From NCBI GenBank assembly GCA_038501785.1, contig JBAMJR010000009.1:5510001-5574000 (forward strand): a stretch of 64,000 nt of DNA. The letters run 5' to 3'. The notes below the pieces were generated by a model that did not search any database, had not been told where the DNA came from, and worked only from the letters and a program-made list of their open reading frames with translations. The first letter of the stretch is position 1. The number at the start of each line of letters is the position of its first letter. Source of the stretch: Myoxocephalus aenaeus. Lineage: Eukaryota; Chordata; Actinopteri; Perciformes; Cottidae. Shown one piece after another: positions 11,001-21,100 of the stretch. The position numbers were made by a program, and so were the translations under genes.

Positions 11001-12358
11001 TGCCCTAGACCCCGGGTCTCTGCTCGATGTCCAACGCTATAAAAGGGGAAATGAATACGTCGTCTGACGTTTTTTGAAATGCGCAAACGCCCGTAATTCG
11101 GTGTTGGCGACGGGGAGTAAGAGGGAGACGGAGACCTCGACATCTAGCAGCCAGCAGCTTCTATCTCAGATATGCCTTTTATGATGATAAAGCTGTAATA
11201 TGAAGGATGCTGACTCGTGTCTCACTGCTCTGTCTGTCTGTCTGCTGTGTGGCTCCTGAACCTCGGACAGGATTTAACTCGTACACTGGAAACTCAGCAG
11301 GAGTTGTAGGATCGGGAGAAGTCTACAACGACCCGCGAGACAAATGGGCGAAAGGGTGAGACGCTTTTTCTTTTCTTTTTTTTACCTTATTCTTCTCCCT
11401 GGTTTCTGATCTGAAGGGCTGATGCATCGTGATACATGTCGGTAAACATTTTAACAGCAAAACGTCATCGTGTGTCGCTGCAGCTGAAATGTTTTTAGAC
11501 CGCTGTCTCCATAATGCAGGAAAAGAGTCTTTGGTCACGTGGTATATTTGGCAAAGTCTTCATAAAAATAAAAGGAACCTTTTGCTTATGTCCAATGTTA
11601 AGTTGCCAGTTTCTAATTCTGTAATATTATAATTCAGCTTTATGGCTCTTTTAAATATAGTGTTAGATGCAATGCGTCGTACTATCATACAGTATTTATA
11701 TGCATGATCATGAAAATTGACTTATGGTCAGGGGGGGATTACTTAAAAAAAAAAAAATGTCTTCAATACAATTACCAAGTTCCTGTTAAAGAAATGTAGC
11801 CCGACAACTTGATTTAAGTATCATAATATTAAAGAAACACATCTTGATTCCTTTCCATTCATTTTGGATCACTTTAATAAAAAAACATGCAAATACAGTC
11901 GAGATAAAAGAAAACTGCAGAAAAGGAACAACGTCACAAGTTCTGCCTTCCAGCTGTGAAAATGGCTGGCAATAATAATCTTGACGACGTGGAAAATGGG
12001 TTCTCCTCCTTTTCTGCAAACAAAATAATGGCAATGTGTTTTCTGTTGTAGTGCTGAAGTGGAGCTCATTATGTTTGGCTCCTAACGAAGGATTACTTTC
12101 ACCGTATATTAACCCGCCCATTAAAAAACCAACGTCGACTATTTCAACATTAACGAATGATGTAATGAAACGCCTTTCGTGTGAAAAAAAAATGTCTTCC
12201 GCAGTCAGGAGCAGGAGAACTCGATCCCCAGCGGCAATCCCGAGAGTATGACCTTCAAGGAGCGCCAGCGTCTCTTCTCTCAGGGGAAGGAGGTTTCCAA
12301 CAAGGTCAAAGCTTCACGCAAACTCATGGAGCTGGAGAACGAGCTCAACACCAAGTAG
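1925..12358 (+). CDS. AFDN: Afadin, C-terminal part (four exons, 294 residues)
   Basis: Joined exons 1925-2053, 5951-6497, 11301-11355 and 12205-12358 keep one frame and code for the last 294 residues of afadin, ending in ENELNTK and TAG. Afadin links nectins to F-actin at adherens junctions; its Ras-association, FHA, DIL and PDZ domains would be coded upstream of the window. What is seen here is a highly charged Glu/Arg-rich coiled coil (LQDEERRRKQQLEEIRK), a second coil (YYTRLEAERRRKQDEAERK), a proline-rich stretch before QRNTSYLKTQ, and the closing block TFKERQRLFSQGKEVSNKV. These are hallmarks of the long, actin-binding afadin isoform in vertebrates. Phases agree at every junction (0, 1 and 2). 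Compared with mammals, the region between the Glu-rich segment and TFKERQRLF is longer and richer in Pro and Ser. Identification is by recognition; the isoform structure is inferred. Confidence 0.95.
2335..2721. mobile_element. Palindromic MITE-like element
   Basis: CGTAAAAGTCGGGTTAC at 2335-2351 is matched by its reverse complement at 2705-2721. The complementarity goes on inward for about 60 bases on each side with a few mismatches (for example GGTCAGTGTCC against GGACACTGACC). The centre is GC-rich, with repeated GCTAGC and CTGCTGCTG motifs. There is no reading frame. A non-autonomous DNA transposon is the simplest reading; I could not define a target duplication. Confidence 0.75.
2830..2985. 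repeat. Dispersed fish repeat (GCTAAGCTAAGCTAACC type)
   Basis: The run GTGCTAAGCTAAGCTAACCG near 2866-2885, followed by CTTCTCATCTCGACT and a tail near ACTCCATTAAAAG, is a short interspersed repeat that I recognise from many percomorph introns. Its class is uncertain. It follows the MITE closely. Confidence 0.6.
3160..3235. mobile_element. Tc1-like transposon end, degenerate
   Basis: TACAGTGACTTCATTAGG followed by TATTCAGACCC and CACTTTATTGTGTTATAGAC resembles the terminal inverted repeat of fish Tc1 elements (TACAGTG start). Only one end is seen and no transposase is present. Confidence 0.6.
5493..5800. repeat. 105-bp tandem repeat in AFDN intron
   Basis: The string GGACTGGTAG starts at 5493, 5598 and 5703 (spacing 105, 105), with a fourth, shortened unit at 5787 (spacing 84). 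Units two and three are nearly identical; the first is more diverged. Because 105 is a multiple of three, an open frame with a 35-residue repeat runs through the array. I regard that as a by-product: there is no start context and no family match. Confidence 0.92.
5951..6497 (+). CDS. AFDN: AFDN coding exon b (large proline-rich exon)
   Basis: Acceptor CCCTTAG before AGGAGACAGGAGG; donor AAAG/GTAGAC (ends in phase 1). It codes for RRQEEEYYTRLEAERRRKQD, a Pro-rich segment with PPPPPQRNTSYLKTQ, the acidic SGDEEDEEEA, and a Ser/Pro tail ending PPGGFKG. Reading through the donor stays open for about 36 more residues to a stop at 6605-6607, which would give a shorter C-terminus if the intron were retained. 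Confidence 0.93.
6498..11300 (+). other. AFDN intron, no further exon recognised
   Basis: About 4.8 kb without a convincing exon. It holds homopolymer tracts, a CCTCCTAGTGGCGG motif near 7356 that is common in fish repeats, and a GC-richer stretch at about 8040-8240. Nothing else could be named. Confidence 0.7.
11301..11355 (+). CDS. AFDN: AFDN coding exon c (55 nt)
   Basis: Acceptor ACTCAGCAG, donor AAAGG/GTGAGA. With the G left by the exon before it reads GVVGSGEVYNDPRDKWAKG. It enters in phase 1 and leaves in phase 2, so skipping it would break the frame of the last exon. It is therefore unlikely to be a simple cassette exon. Confidence 0.85.
12205..12358 (+). CDS. AFDN: AFDN last coding exon
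   Basis: Acceptor CTTCCGCAG; it codes for QEQENSIPSGNPESMTFKER, then QRLFSQGKEVSNKVKASRKL and MELENELNTK before TAG at 12356-12358. The TFKERQRLFSQG...ELENELNTK block is the conserved C-terminus of vertebrate afadin and fixes both gene identity and frame. Confidence 0.96.
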
Positions 12359-13470
12359 TCGCCCCGAGAACTTCCCCTCCACTGCGACCTCTCCGGTCAC
12401 GTTAAGGTGCGGACGGGACGCGACCCGGGACGCGTCCCGCCACCCGACCGTCTCTTCCTGTTTGTGTTGCCCCGCCCCCTTTTTTTGTTTTTTATTTGAA
12501 TCGCTCAATAACTGGACCATCCACTTTTTTTTTTTTTTTCCTCGCCGTAGCTTCATCGTTGCAATAGGAGAGACATTCGTGGCTTAAAACATTTTTCTTC
12601 CCCCCCCCCTGTTGAGGTCTGTTGGAGTTATATAATGATAAAGCACTGTAAAAAAAAGTTTTAATTGTATGTAGTGAGAATTTGAGAATCACACGACAAA
12701 GGGTGATATATTTTTGTTTATAAAATGGTTCTTGGGGCGAGGTGATGGAGAAAGGTTTGTTCTCATTTTAATTCTTTTAATTTTTTTTAAATAGCTCACT
12801 GAAATATGAACAATTTTATGGTGTTATTATCTTCATGCTCTTTTTCTGCATCATGTTGTTTTCACACTTTTAAATTGGCAGCAGAAATGCCGGGTTGAGC
12901 TCCAGACCAATCTGTATTTGCTTCTTTTTTTTAGTTTTTTTTTCTATTAAATTAAATTCTTAGTAAGTGGAAACACTGTTCATTCATTCCGTAGCAAGAA
13001 AGCATTGGGATTTTTTTTGTTTTGTTTCTTCTGTGATGTTTTAGATAAACTCTGAAGGATCATACAGTCCGGAGAAAGATCTTTAAGTGCACAACATTAC
13101 TGTAAATATTTGGGTCCACGACTGTCTCACTCTTTTACTACTGTAGAAACCTGCCAGGCGACTAGAAAGTGCAACACTAACGTGATTGAACAGCATTTTG
13201 GTCTCAGGACAAATGTGTCAGGACGTACTTCTAAAACTGGACTGTCTCCGTGCTGCATCCTACCGTCAGTGGAGTTAACGTTTTAAATGTTCCGCCCCAA
13301 TCTGAGGTCACTCTAATTTTATTTTTAATCTAATAGTCTTTTTGTTTTGCAGAGTTGTGTGTGTGATTCATTTGATTGATTGTACCTGAAATTCAAGCCA
13401 GAAAAAAGGATTTCTTCTACTCACAATGTGATTGTTGGTTTTCACAATAAAAAAACAAAGGAATTGCTCT
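12359..13470 (+). other. AFDN: AFDN 3' UTR, with AATAAA at 13446-13451
   Basis: T-rich non-coding sequence after the afadin stop. The first good polyadenylation signal is AATAAA at 13446-13451; others lie near 13794 and 14349. Cleavage near 13470 is an inference. Confidence 0.6.
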
Positions 13471-15405
13471 TTAAGTCCTCTTTCGCTTTAGAGATATTTA
13501 TTTCAAACGTTGTGGGGAAGGAGAAAAAAAAACTAAACATACTTGCACAAAAACTTGTTTTTAATATTAACGATGTGTCTCCAAACTGTTTTGAGAAGCG
13601 GATTACAGTTGGGACCTCTCGTAGCGTGGTGATGATCTGTGTTTTCTGCGTTACGGAAGGTTGTTGGTTCTTTTCACCAGCTGTAGTTTAGGAGATCCAG
13701 ATGGTTTATTTTAGGACTGGAGTCAAAGGGACAGAACTGTGATTGTGCACAACACTGAAGTAGGAAAAGAGCCTTCAGACCCCCAGTTCTAAAATAAAAA
13801 AGATAGAAAGTCTGCAGTTTGACTCCATCCTGTGTGGATTTATTTAATTTGTCTTCTCTCCGGGAGCCTCCACTAAAAAGAAAAGTATTCTCCGTGACGA
13901 GATAAGATGCTGTTAAAATAACTGACCTGTAAAACACTACAGACGACACGCTCTCCTCTCCACCCACAACAACAACAACAACTCCTTTTTAAGTTTGAAA
14001 TGAACTGAATCATCTTAATGGTTTCATGTTTAGCCTTTTTGTAAATCATTAATAAATACAGAGTTTTCAACAGTGCAGGCTGAAAGTGTGGTATTTTGTC
14101 TATGGTGAGATATTTATATTGTTTCTCTGATAATTGATTGCATATTTCCACGTTGTGTCTGATTAGATAACACAATTGTTACTGCACCACATTTTAACTG
14201 ACTCATATACTTAAGTTGACTATAAAAGCTCTTCCTCGAGCAACTACTATTACTTGTAAATGCTTTAATAATGATGGGGCATTCTGAGTATTTTTGATAC
14301 AGTAATATAAACAATGTTAATTAAAGTAAGTTTTTTTTGATCATTATAAAATAAAGTTAAAACTAAACAATGGACAGCTGATCAGCTGTGACACCCGTCA
14401 TATTTAATTGACTGCTCAGGCGAGTACATCTCATTTGTTAAATGCCCGTTTCCTCCCTCCTCCCATGTGAGAGACACGAAGGCTGCATCCCAAGTCTCCT
14501 AAGTGCATCCCCGTTTCCCTCACTTGCGTCTTAGTCCCTTCCACCAGGGATGCATGGAGAGACGCAAGGAAACCATGTGAGGAGAGGAAACGAGGAAATA
14601 AGTGTTCTGGAAAGCATCACGTGAAGCGACGTCTGTTCCTGATGACAGCGGATCAGCTGATCACAGCTGGCAGTCGGCTTTAACAGCTGGAGAGACTTTT
14701 GAGGAGTTTGTTTACCCAAAGATGCGAGGAAAGGAACCGAGGAGACGCACCATAGGGAAACGAGAGAGACCCATTGTTTTGAGATGTAAACTGCACATCT
14801 ATTTGCATCTCCTCCTCCTGCTTGTATTAACCTGCCTTTTTTTTTTTTTTGTCCGATCACAATTCAACGTTGAAAAATACTGTTCCAAAGATAAAGTGTA
14901 ATAAATAAATGATGAATTTACTATTAACAGCATTGGCACCCTCTTTAATACGCCTGCAATAAACAAGGGGATTTTTTTTCTTCTGTACCATAGATGTGAA
15001 GCACCTGTTGGAATTTGTCGTTTACCTTCAAGGTGAAGAGCGTAATGGGGTTTGGTTTTTACATTTTAGTTTGTGAAAACTTTTTTTACATGGGTTTTAG
15101 GCTATCGTAAGGCATTCTGACTATACTGTATAACCTTTTGCACATTTCATCCTTATTGTTCAGTCTTACTTATTGATTGCTTTTGTTATTTTATCATCAG
15201 CATTTTATTCCATAGTCGTTTTTTCAATCAGCCATCAATGCTGCTGTCAAAAATGAATATGAAAATAATAGCAATCCATTTGAGGATGGGTAAGTATTTA
15301 CAACAACTTTGTTTTGCAATAGCACGTTCAGCACCTCCAACAGATTACATTGGTCAAGGTGTCATGTGTCACAAACCACAAATAGATAACGAAGTCAGCA
15401 CACAA

Positions 15406-15488
15406 GTCAGGATGGCCGAGCGGTCTAAGGCGCTGCGTTCAGGTCGCAGTCTCCCCTGGAGGCGTGGGTTCGAATCCCACTTCTGACA
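15406..15488 (+). tRNA. tRNA-Leu (anticodon CAG)
   Basis: An 83-nt type II tRNA. The 7-bp acceptor stem pairs GTCAGGA (15406-15412) with TTCTGAC (15481-15487), with A at 15488 as discriminator. The anticodon stem CTGCG/CGCAG encloses the loop TTCAGGT, with anticodon CAG at 15440-15442. A long variable arm follows, and the T arm contains GGGTTCGAATCCC, which is also the B box. The A box is TGGCCGAGCGG. All stems are intact and there is no intron, so it looks functional. It decodes CUG. Confidence 0.97.
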
Positions 15489-15493
15489 TGACC

Positions 15494-15497
15494 TTTT
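15494..15497 (+). terminator. Pol III terminator of the tRNA-Leu gene
   Basis: A TTTT run six bases after the tRNA end, the usual minimal RNA polymerase III terminator. Confidence 0.7.
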
Positions 15498-15656
15498 CAT
15501 GAACTCATTTAAAGTTTACAAAGACCGATAGTGGCAATATATACAGAAAATTCTCAAATTGTCTGACGTTAAGACAATTTATGACATTCTGATACACGTT
15601 GCTGTTGTAGAACAGGTTGCGGTTCAATGACCCTTAGACACTGAAAACTGCTACCA

Positions 15657-15658
<2 letters not shown>

Positions 15659-15694
<36 letters not shown>
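15659..15694. repeat. (TG)n microsatellite
   Basis: About 36 bp of TG dinucleotides in the intergenic region. Confidence 0.95.
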
Positions 15695-15696
<2 letters not shown>

Positions 15697-16340
15697 AATG
15701 GGTCAACGAGGAGCATGCATTGCTAAAACTGTTTTCCTATAATCATTTCCTTTTAGTAGCCCACCTACCCTCTGTAGTTTAATTACTTTTCTGTATGTTC
15801 GGTCCGTATACATTTACTTACAAGCCTACTAAGTAACACAAATATAGTTTGTGCTACTGTAGGCTTATATGTAAATGCGATTGCGTACCATTGATCCAAA
15901 TCGTTTTACCTGGTAATATTTTTCTTATAAATTAAACAATTTGTGAAATTGAAGGAGTCATGTAATTTACCCTTTTTTATAGCTGTAAGTCAAAACCGCT
16001 TAAATAGCTTTAGGTTAATCATTGCAGTACCTCACATCCTGTGATGTACGTTTCCACTCACTAAAACTCTAATGTAAACAGACAGCACTAACGGATGCAT
16101 GTTATAGCGTCCAACAGCAGCGCCAGATCCATGACTTACCATGAACAACCAGCCATGACCCAACACCGCCCCCTAGTGGTGAAACTGGACTTTTCAGTTT
16201 TTCCACACAACTAAATGAACCTTACTACTAGAACAAAGAGCAAAATAAGTATCAACTAAGGTTGATGTTGCACCTGAAAAGTATTTTCCCAATCAAACCA
16301 TATTCATTTAACAGCAGACAAGTTTAAACCAAACTTTTTT

Positions 16341-16346
16341 TTTATT
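16341..16346 (-). promoter_or_regulatory. TDRD15: Polyadenylation signal of the minus-strand gene
   Basis: TTTATT on the plus strand reads AATAAA on the minus strand, about 260 nt after the stop of the last candidate TDRD15 exon. Cleavage near 16320 would end the transcript. Confidence 0.6.
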
Positions 16347-16602
16347 AATCTTAAAATGAACAAAGACGACAAAAATGTCCTACAGACATTCATTTAGAAT
16401 GAATTACACTAAATGTCTGCTTGGCTACTTTTTTAATATTTTGTTCACTTTGCCAAAAGCAACACGGTCTGACTCCATATATTTTTTTTCAAATAATAAA
16501 AACTTTGAACAGTTAGAAGTAGATACAAAGTCAACAAAACCAAATAAACAAGTTACACCATAAATAGGTTTACATAATACATAAAGTGCTACGGCTTAAC
16601 GT

Positions 16603-16708
16603 TTAGCCAACAAGTATTGTCTCACTTGAATGAATATTGAGTAGAGAAGTGAAGTCGCTGCTCATTTTAGTGATGACATCCAACCAGACTGCCTTCACAT
16701 CAGACAAC
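16603..16708 (-). CDS. TDRD15: Candidate last exon of TDRD15 (34 codons or 3' UTR)
   Basis: On the minus strand a pyrimidine-rich acceptor ending TCTGCCAACAG is followed by an open frame of 34 codons beginning LSDVKAVWLDVITKM and ending in TAA at 16603-16605. A 3' UTR with AATAAA follows. It needs two bases from the exon before it, which is just what the large TDRD15 exon leaves if it is cut at 18128. If the 17344-17501 exon is included instead, this exon is entered in another frame and stops after four codons (...CCLM). So it is either coding or mostly 3' UTR. Confidence 0.5.
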
Positions 16709-17326
16709 CTGTTGGCAGAAGGAAACAAAACAAAGTTACTTTAAAGGTAAATGTGCATAACCAAGCATTTACCACGACTCGCTAGAAAATACACATTTAA
16801 TAAAAAACATATTACAGCACACGTGTGATGGAAAAATGTTACTGTTCAAAGGTGTTGGTTTGATGTTATGGCTGCAGCCCTTTTAGTAATGGAGAATTAC
16901 AGAATATTAGGACGTGGCCTATAAGGAGCTGATGCTAACAGATGGCAGAGATGTCCAAACGCAGACAGCTGTTTAAATCACACAGGACGGGGTCAGAGCG
17001 AGTTCACTCTGTTGTCACTACAGTCAATCAGCCAGCGATGACATCACCTACGAACGTCAACAACTGATTTGGTCATTGTTTCTTGCCGACTTAGTCAATC
17101 ATCGGTTGCACCCCTCCCTACCTCTGACCAGCAAGTGGAAGTACCACCTTGGACATTTTCCAAAACAAACCATGTTTTCATCTGCATGTCCATGCAACAA
17201 TAATGCTACATTTACAACTACATAATAATGCTACATTTTGAAATTGAAGTCAAAGGCTAAATGTTCTTCTGGCAATCTGCATTGATCGACATACACTTTC
17301 ACTTGACGGCAAATAACAAAATGTAT

Positions 17327-17501
17327 TTAAAATATTCCCCTACATTGATGAGATTCAGACAGAGGCCTCTTCCCCTCGGCTTCATCAGCAGACTCAACGA
17401 AGAGATCCGTCGTCCCGTTGAAGCCTTCATCTTCCTGGCCACACTCTTCCTCACTGTCAGGGCCACGAGGAGCTGCTCTACAGGGGCGCCGTTCCTGGAA
17501 C
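17327..17501 (-). CDS. TDRD15: Candidate acidic 3' exon of TDRD15
   Basis: On the minus strand the acceptor GATGCATTCAG is followed by 57 codons in the frame left by the large exon, beginning RFQERRPCRAAPRGPDSEEE and stopping at TAA (17327-17329). The composition is acidic and Ser/Glu-rich, unlike random intron. A weak donor, CATCAAT/GTAGGG, at 17344 could join it to the exon at 16708. It may be an internal exon, an alternative end, or untranslated if the TAG at 18124 is the real stop. Confidence 0.5.
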
Positions 17502-18123
17502 CTGAATGCATCAGAAATAATGTCAAGATTTGTGTATTAAGCTTTAAAAAAGTTTGCAAAGGTTTCAGTTTTTCCTTTTTTGGCAGCAACGTTTATGCTT
17601 TTCTTTTCTGATACTACAGATTTTTGCTGAAAATAAAGATTTTAAAGAGTTCAAACTGATTTCCAAAGCATTAACAATAATTTTCTGTTGCAAGAAGTCA
17701 TTGGTCAAGTTTACAGTCGATGGTGTCCAGACGTTGAAGATATGAGAGTTTAACTAAATGTAAAAAAAAAAAAAAAAGTGGGGTTTATATTTTGTACTAT
17801 CTTGTCATTGGCAAGTGCCTTCATAATATCAAGTGTTAATTGTAATGAGAAATGTTAATTTGTAAAAATAGAGGGTCACATGCTTAAAGAACTAAAGTTA
17901 ATTATTCATTATTTATTCATCAGAACCAATTTGTAATTTTCTAGCCTACTTGTTTTATTCAACTGATTACAGATTTCAAGACTTTTTTTCTTCTAAACAA
18001 TGAGCGCAAACAATGTCTATTATTGTTGTACTGCTTCACTTGTCCCACAATAGGATGTTGTATAGAATTAACATTAATTGTGAAAATGTAAAAAAGAAAA
18101 AGTGAATACAAAGTGATGAGAGC

Positions 18124-21100
18124 CTACCTCAGTCCGAGCATGACGTCTATATAATTGGCATGTCCAGCATCCACCAGCTCCTTGGCAACATTGACGCCAT
18201 CCGCCAGAATGTCCACCTTCCAGTGTGTGTTTGATACGAACTCCCTGAAGAAGATCTGGAGGTTCTTCTGGTACAAACACTCCTGGAAGAAGACTGCTGC
18301 TCCATCGGTCCATTGTCCATCTGCTTCATCTGGCTTCACCCCTCTCAGAATGCAAGGGTACGTCACCTTTGGGAGATTCCTTATTTCCTCAGGAAACCTC
18401 TTGAGCTTGGAGCAGTCTTCGTACGGGATGCCTTCGTAGTGGCCGTAATCCACCAGGTTTAGGACCGCTGTGGTGTCGGCGTCTGCGATTTCTGCGTCTG
18501 CGATTTCGGCCCGGCACCACTTATTCTTCGTGTCTGACTTAAACAGGCAGCAGGTGCCAGGGACGAGGTGGGCTTCAGGAAGAGGAGACATTTCCTCAGG
18601 GAGGTCGTCCAATATTAAGGACACTTTGTCCATGACAAGAAGTAAGTCCTTCAGAATGATGCAAAACTCAAAGGGAGTTGTCACTGCAGCAGCAAACCCA
18701 GAATACGATGTATCTATATCAATAGGAGCAAAGAAAAGCTGCTGAGGGGGCCTTGTGTCCAAGTTGAATTCCCCTTCCTCATTCCGGGTTTCGGCAGTTG
18801 ATGGGACCACCTCTTCATTCTGCTGCAGTGAGGTTGTGATTGGACGTAAGACGAACAGTCCATCCTTGACTACTTCAACCTTCCATAGTTGTTCAGCTTC
18901 TGAATAACACACAAACACCAGTTTGACTTCTTTGCCAATCATTGGTTTGAGTGTTTCACACCACAATTCATGGGCAGCCTCTCCCTCACTGAACCCAAGG
19001 CAGTTCACCTTGCACAAAACAGCAAGGTGCGGGATTTGTGTCAGCTCGCTACACTGGTGTCGAGTTGAGCCTCTTGGGATTTTTACAGTTGTTCCATGAT
19101 CCACGAGGAGGACCTGGCATGTTTCCAATCCTACATCTTGAACAACCGCTCTGTGCCACCGCTTGTCCACCTGAACTAAGCACTCAAGGCCTCGTTTGAC
19201 ATCCTCGTCTGCCACCATCTTGCAGTTGTATAGGTTGTCAACAATGCGACTTTCCACTGCAGTAAGCGGTTCACTGGTCCTATTTAGTCTGGCGTAAAAA
19301 GTGCCGTTGCTCAGGACCGACAGAACTGTACTATCCTCTGTGTCTTTAACCTGAATAGAAGGAGGTATGTTTGCATCGGCACAATCACTTTTCGCTTTGA
19401 CTGAGGATTTCGTGATCATTCTTTGAGTCTCCTTAGAATCTCCTTTGTTTATGGTGGGTGCTCCTCTATGTTCTTCTAGTTTAGGTAACAGTGTGGCAGC
19501 TGTTGGCTTCAGCTCCAAGTCATCATCAACTGTAGTTTCTTTGTATTCTGCAGTTTTTTTCTCACTCACTTCTTTTGTAAGGACGTTCTGCTCACAGGAT
19601 CTCGCTTTCTCGTCTCTTTCAAATGACCCCGCAGGAGACTTTTCTCCCTTTTCACTTTCAACGGCTGCTTCCAGTGCTGCTGGAACACAAACGGCTCCAT
19701 CAAGAATCTCAACCTGGACTTCCCAATGAACTTTGTGACGGACAAAATCAACCATGAGTGGTTTCTCCATTACAGCATCGGTGAAAGAAACATCACTTTT
19801 GTACATGCTTGTGTCCAACAGGGAGCATGCTATGCTGAATCTTGGGAGAGAGAGATACTCCTTTGGCATGGAGTAGATCTTCTCCTTGCCCATGACTGCC
19901 GAGTTTCCATAGTCCACGAACTCAACTTTGAAACGGGAACTTCCTTCACAGTCCTTCACGGCAGAACGATACAGACCTCCGTCCTCCTCATACTCAGCCA
20001 GAACAAGGTCATTTATTCTCAAAGATGTAGCAGTCTTCAAGGAATCTCTGAAGATACTCGAGTTGAGAGTTTCTCCCAATTTCAAGATGGCAGGTTCATC
20101 ATCTGACAGTTGAAGAAAAAAACTGTCAACAGAGTTGATGTGGGAGACGAAACACACCGCCCTGAAACCTGAGCTCACCTTCATGTCCGGCAAACACGAG
20201 AGCTGAGGGATCTCCGTGTCCTCTGTATTTTGAGGTTGTTCACCGCGAACATGTTTTTTTGTGGGAGTTTTCTTTTTGGGAGGTGCACTCCCAAATTCAA
20301 TGCATCTGGAGGCGTTCAATGTCGGGGACTTTGAAGGCCCCTCTTTACATCGATTCCTGCACTCAACTGAAGGCTTTGTGTGTTCTGTATGGAGAGCTTT
20401 AGGTTTCGTCTTTGTATCGCTCGTCTTCAAACTCACAACAGTCTTTGGTTCTGGTGAAAACTTGAGAACGAGCGCCTTTACCTTCTCATTGATGTTAACG
20501 TCTCCATCAAACAGTTCAACATCAAATGAACCGTCTTCTCTCTTTCCAACTACAACGGCTCTCAATTGCTTGTTGAGGAATGCACCATCAAGCCATTCTT
20601 TTACGTCTGAACAGAGCCTTTCCTTGGGCACTGAAGCAAGGTGGCATTTCACAGCCTGCATGGGTGTGTACAACAAATCAGCAGAGTCTCTGGGGATACA
20701 CACGACATGAGTCTTCTCAGATATGTTGGTGTTTCCATAATCCACAAAAAACACACCGAGATGCAGAGGGGACTGAACAGGATATGCCAAGCCCCTGTAC
20801 CATTTGCCATCAAAGTATTTTGCAACGGACAGCTTCCTCACAACTGCTGTCGTACTGTCTTGCATCAGTTTCTCACTCAAATCTGAGATTTGTTTTTGGA
20901 GCTCTTCAAGCATTTCAGTGTTTCTCTCAAGGTGGCAGTAGATCTCCCACTGACTGCTAATGTGAGTGATGTAGACTTGTTCCTCATTTCCAGTACTTAG
21001 ATCATGTGAAGAGTAGACAAAAGACTCAGGAATCACGGGTGACGGTTGCTTTGCTGAGATTGGTCCTTCTCTTGGCACGCCCCGCTCAAAGAGCCAATTT

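Larger units (their letters stand above)
13471..16320. other. Intergenic region between convergent AFDN and TDRD15
   Basis: Apart from a tRNA-Leu and one TG microsatellite there is no gene. The stretch around 14480-14760 (GCATCCCAAGTCTCCTAAG, then purine-rich ACGAGG/AAACGAG) looks like a dispersed fish repeat. A CGCCCCCTAGTGG motif lies near 16166. The rest shows nothing I can name. Confidence 0.7.

Noticed and set aside
10790..11143. Minus-strand 117-codon frame starting SRSPSPSYSPSP
   Set aside because: It lies in an AFDN intron antisense and shows no splice signal or family match.
17261..17611. Plus-strand 116-codon frame
   Set aside because: Opposite strand to the candidate TDRD15 3' exon, which has an acceptor and consistent phase.
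18074..18313. Minus-strand frame of 79 codons overlapping the TDRD15 end
   Set aside because: An alternative frame of the same exon; the Tudor 8 frame has clear family support.
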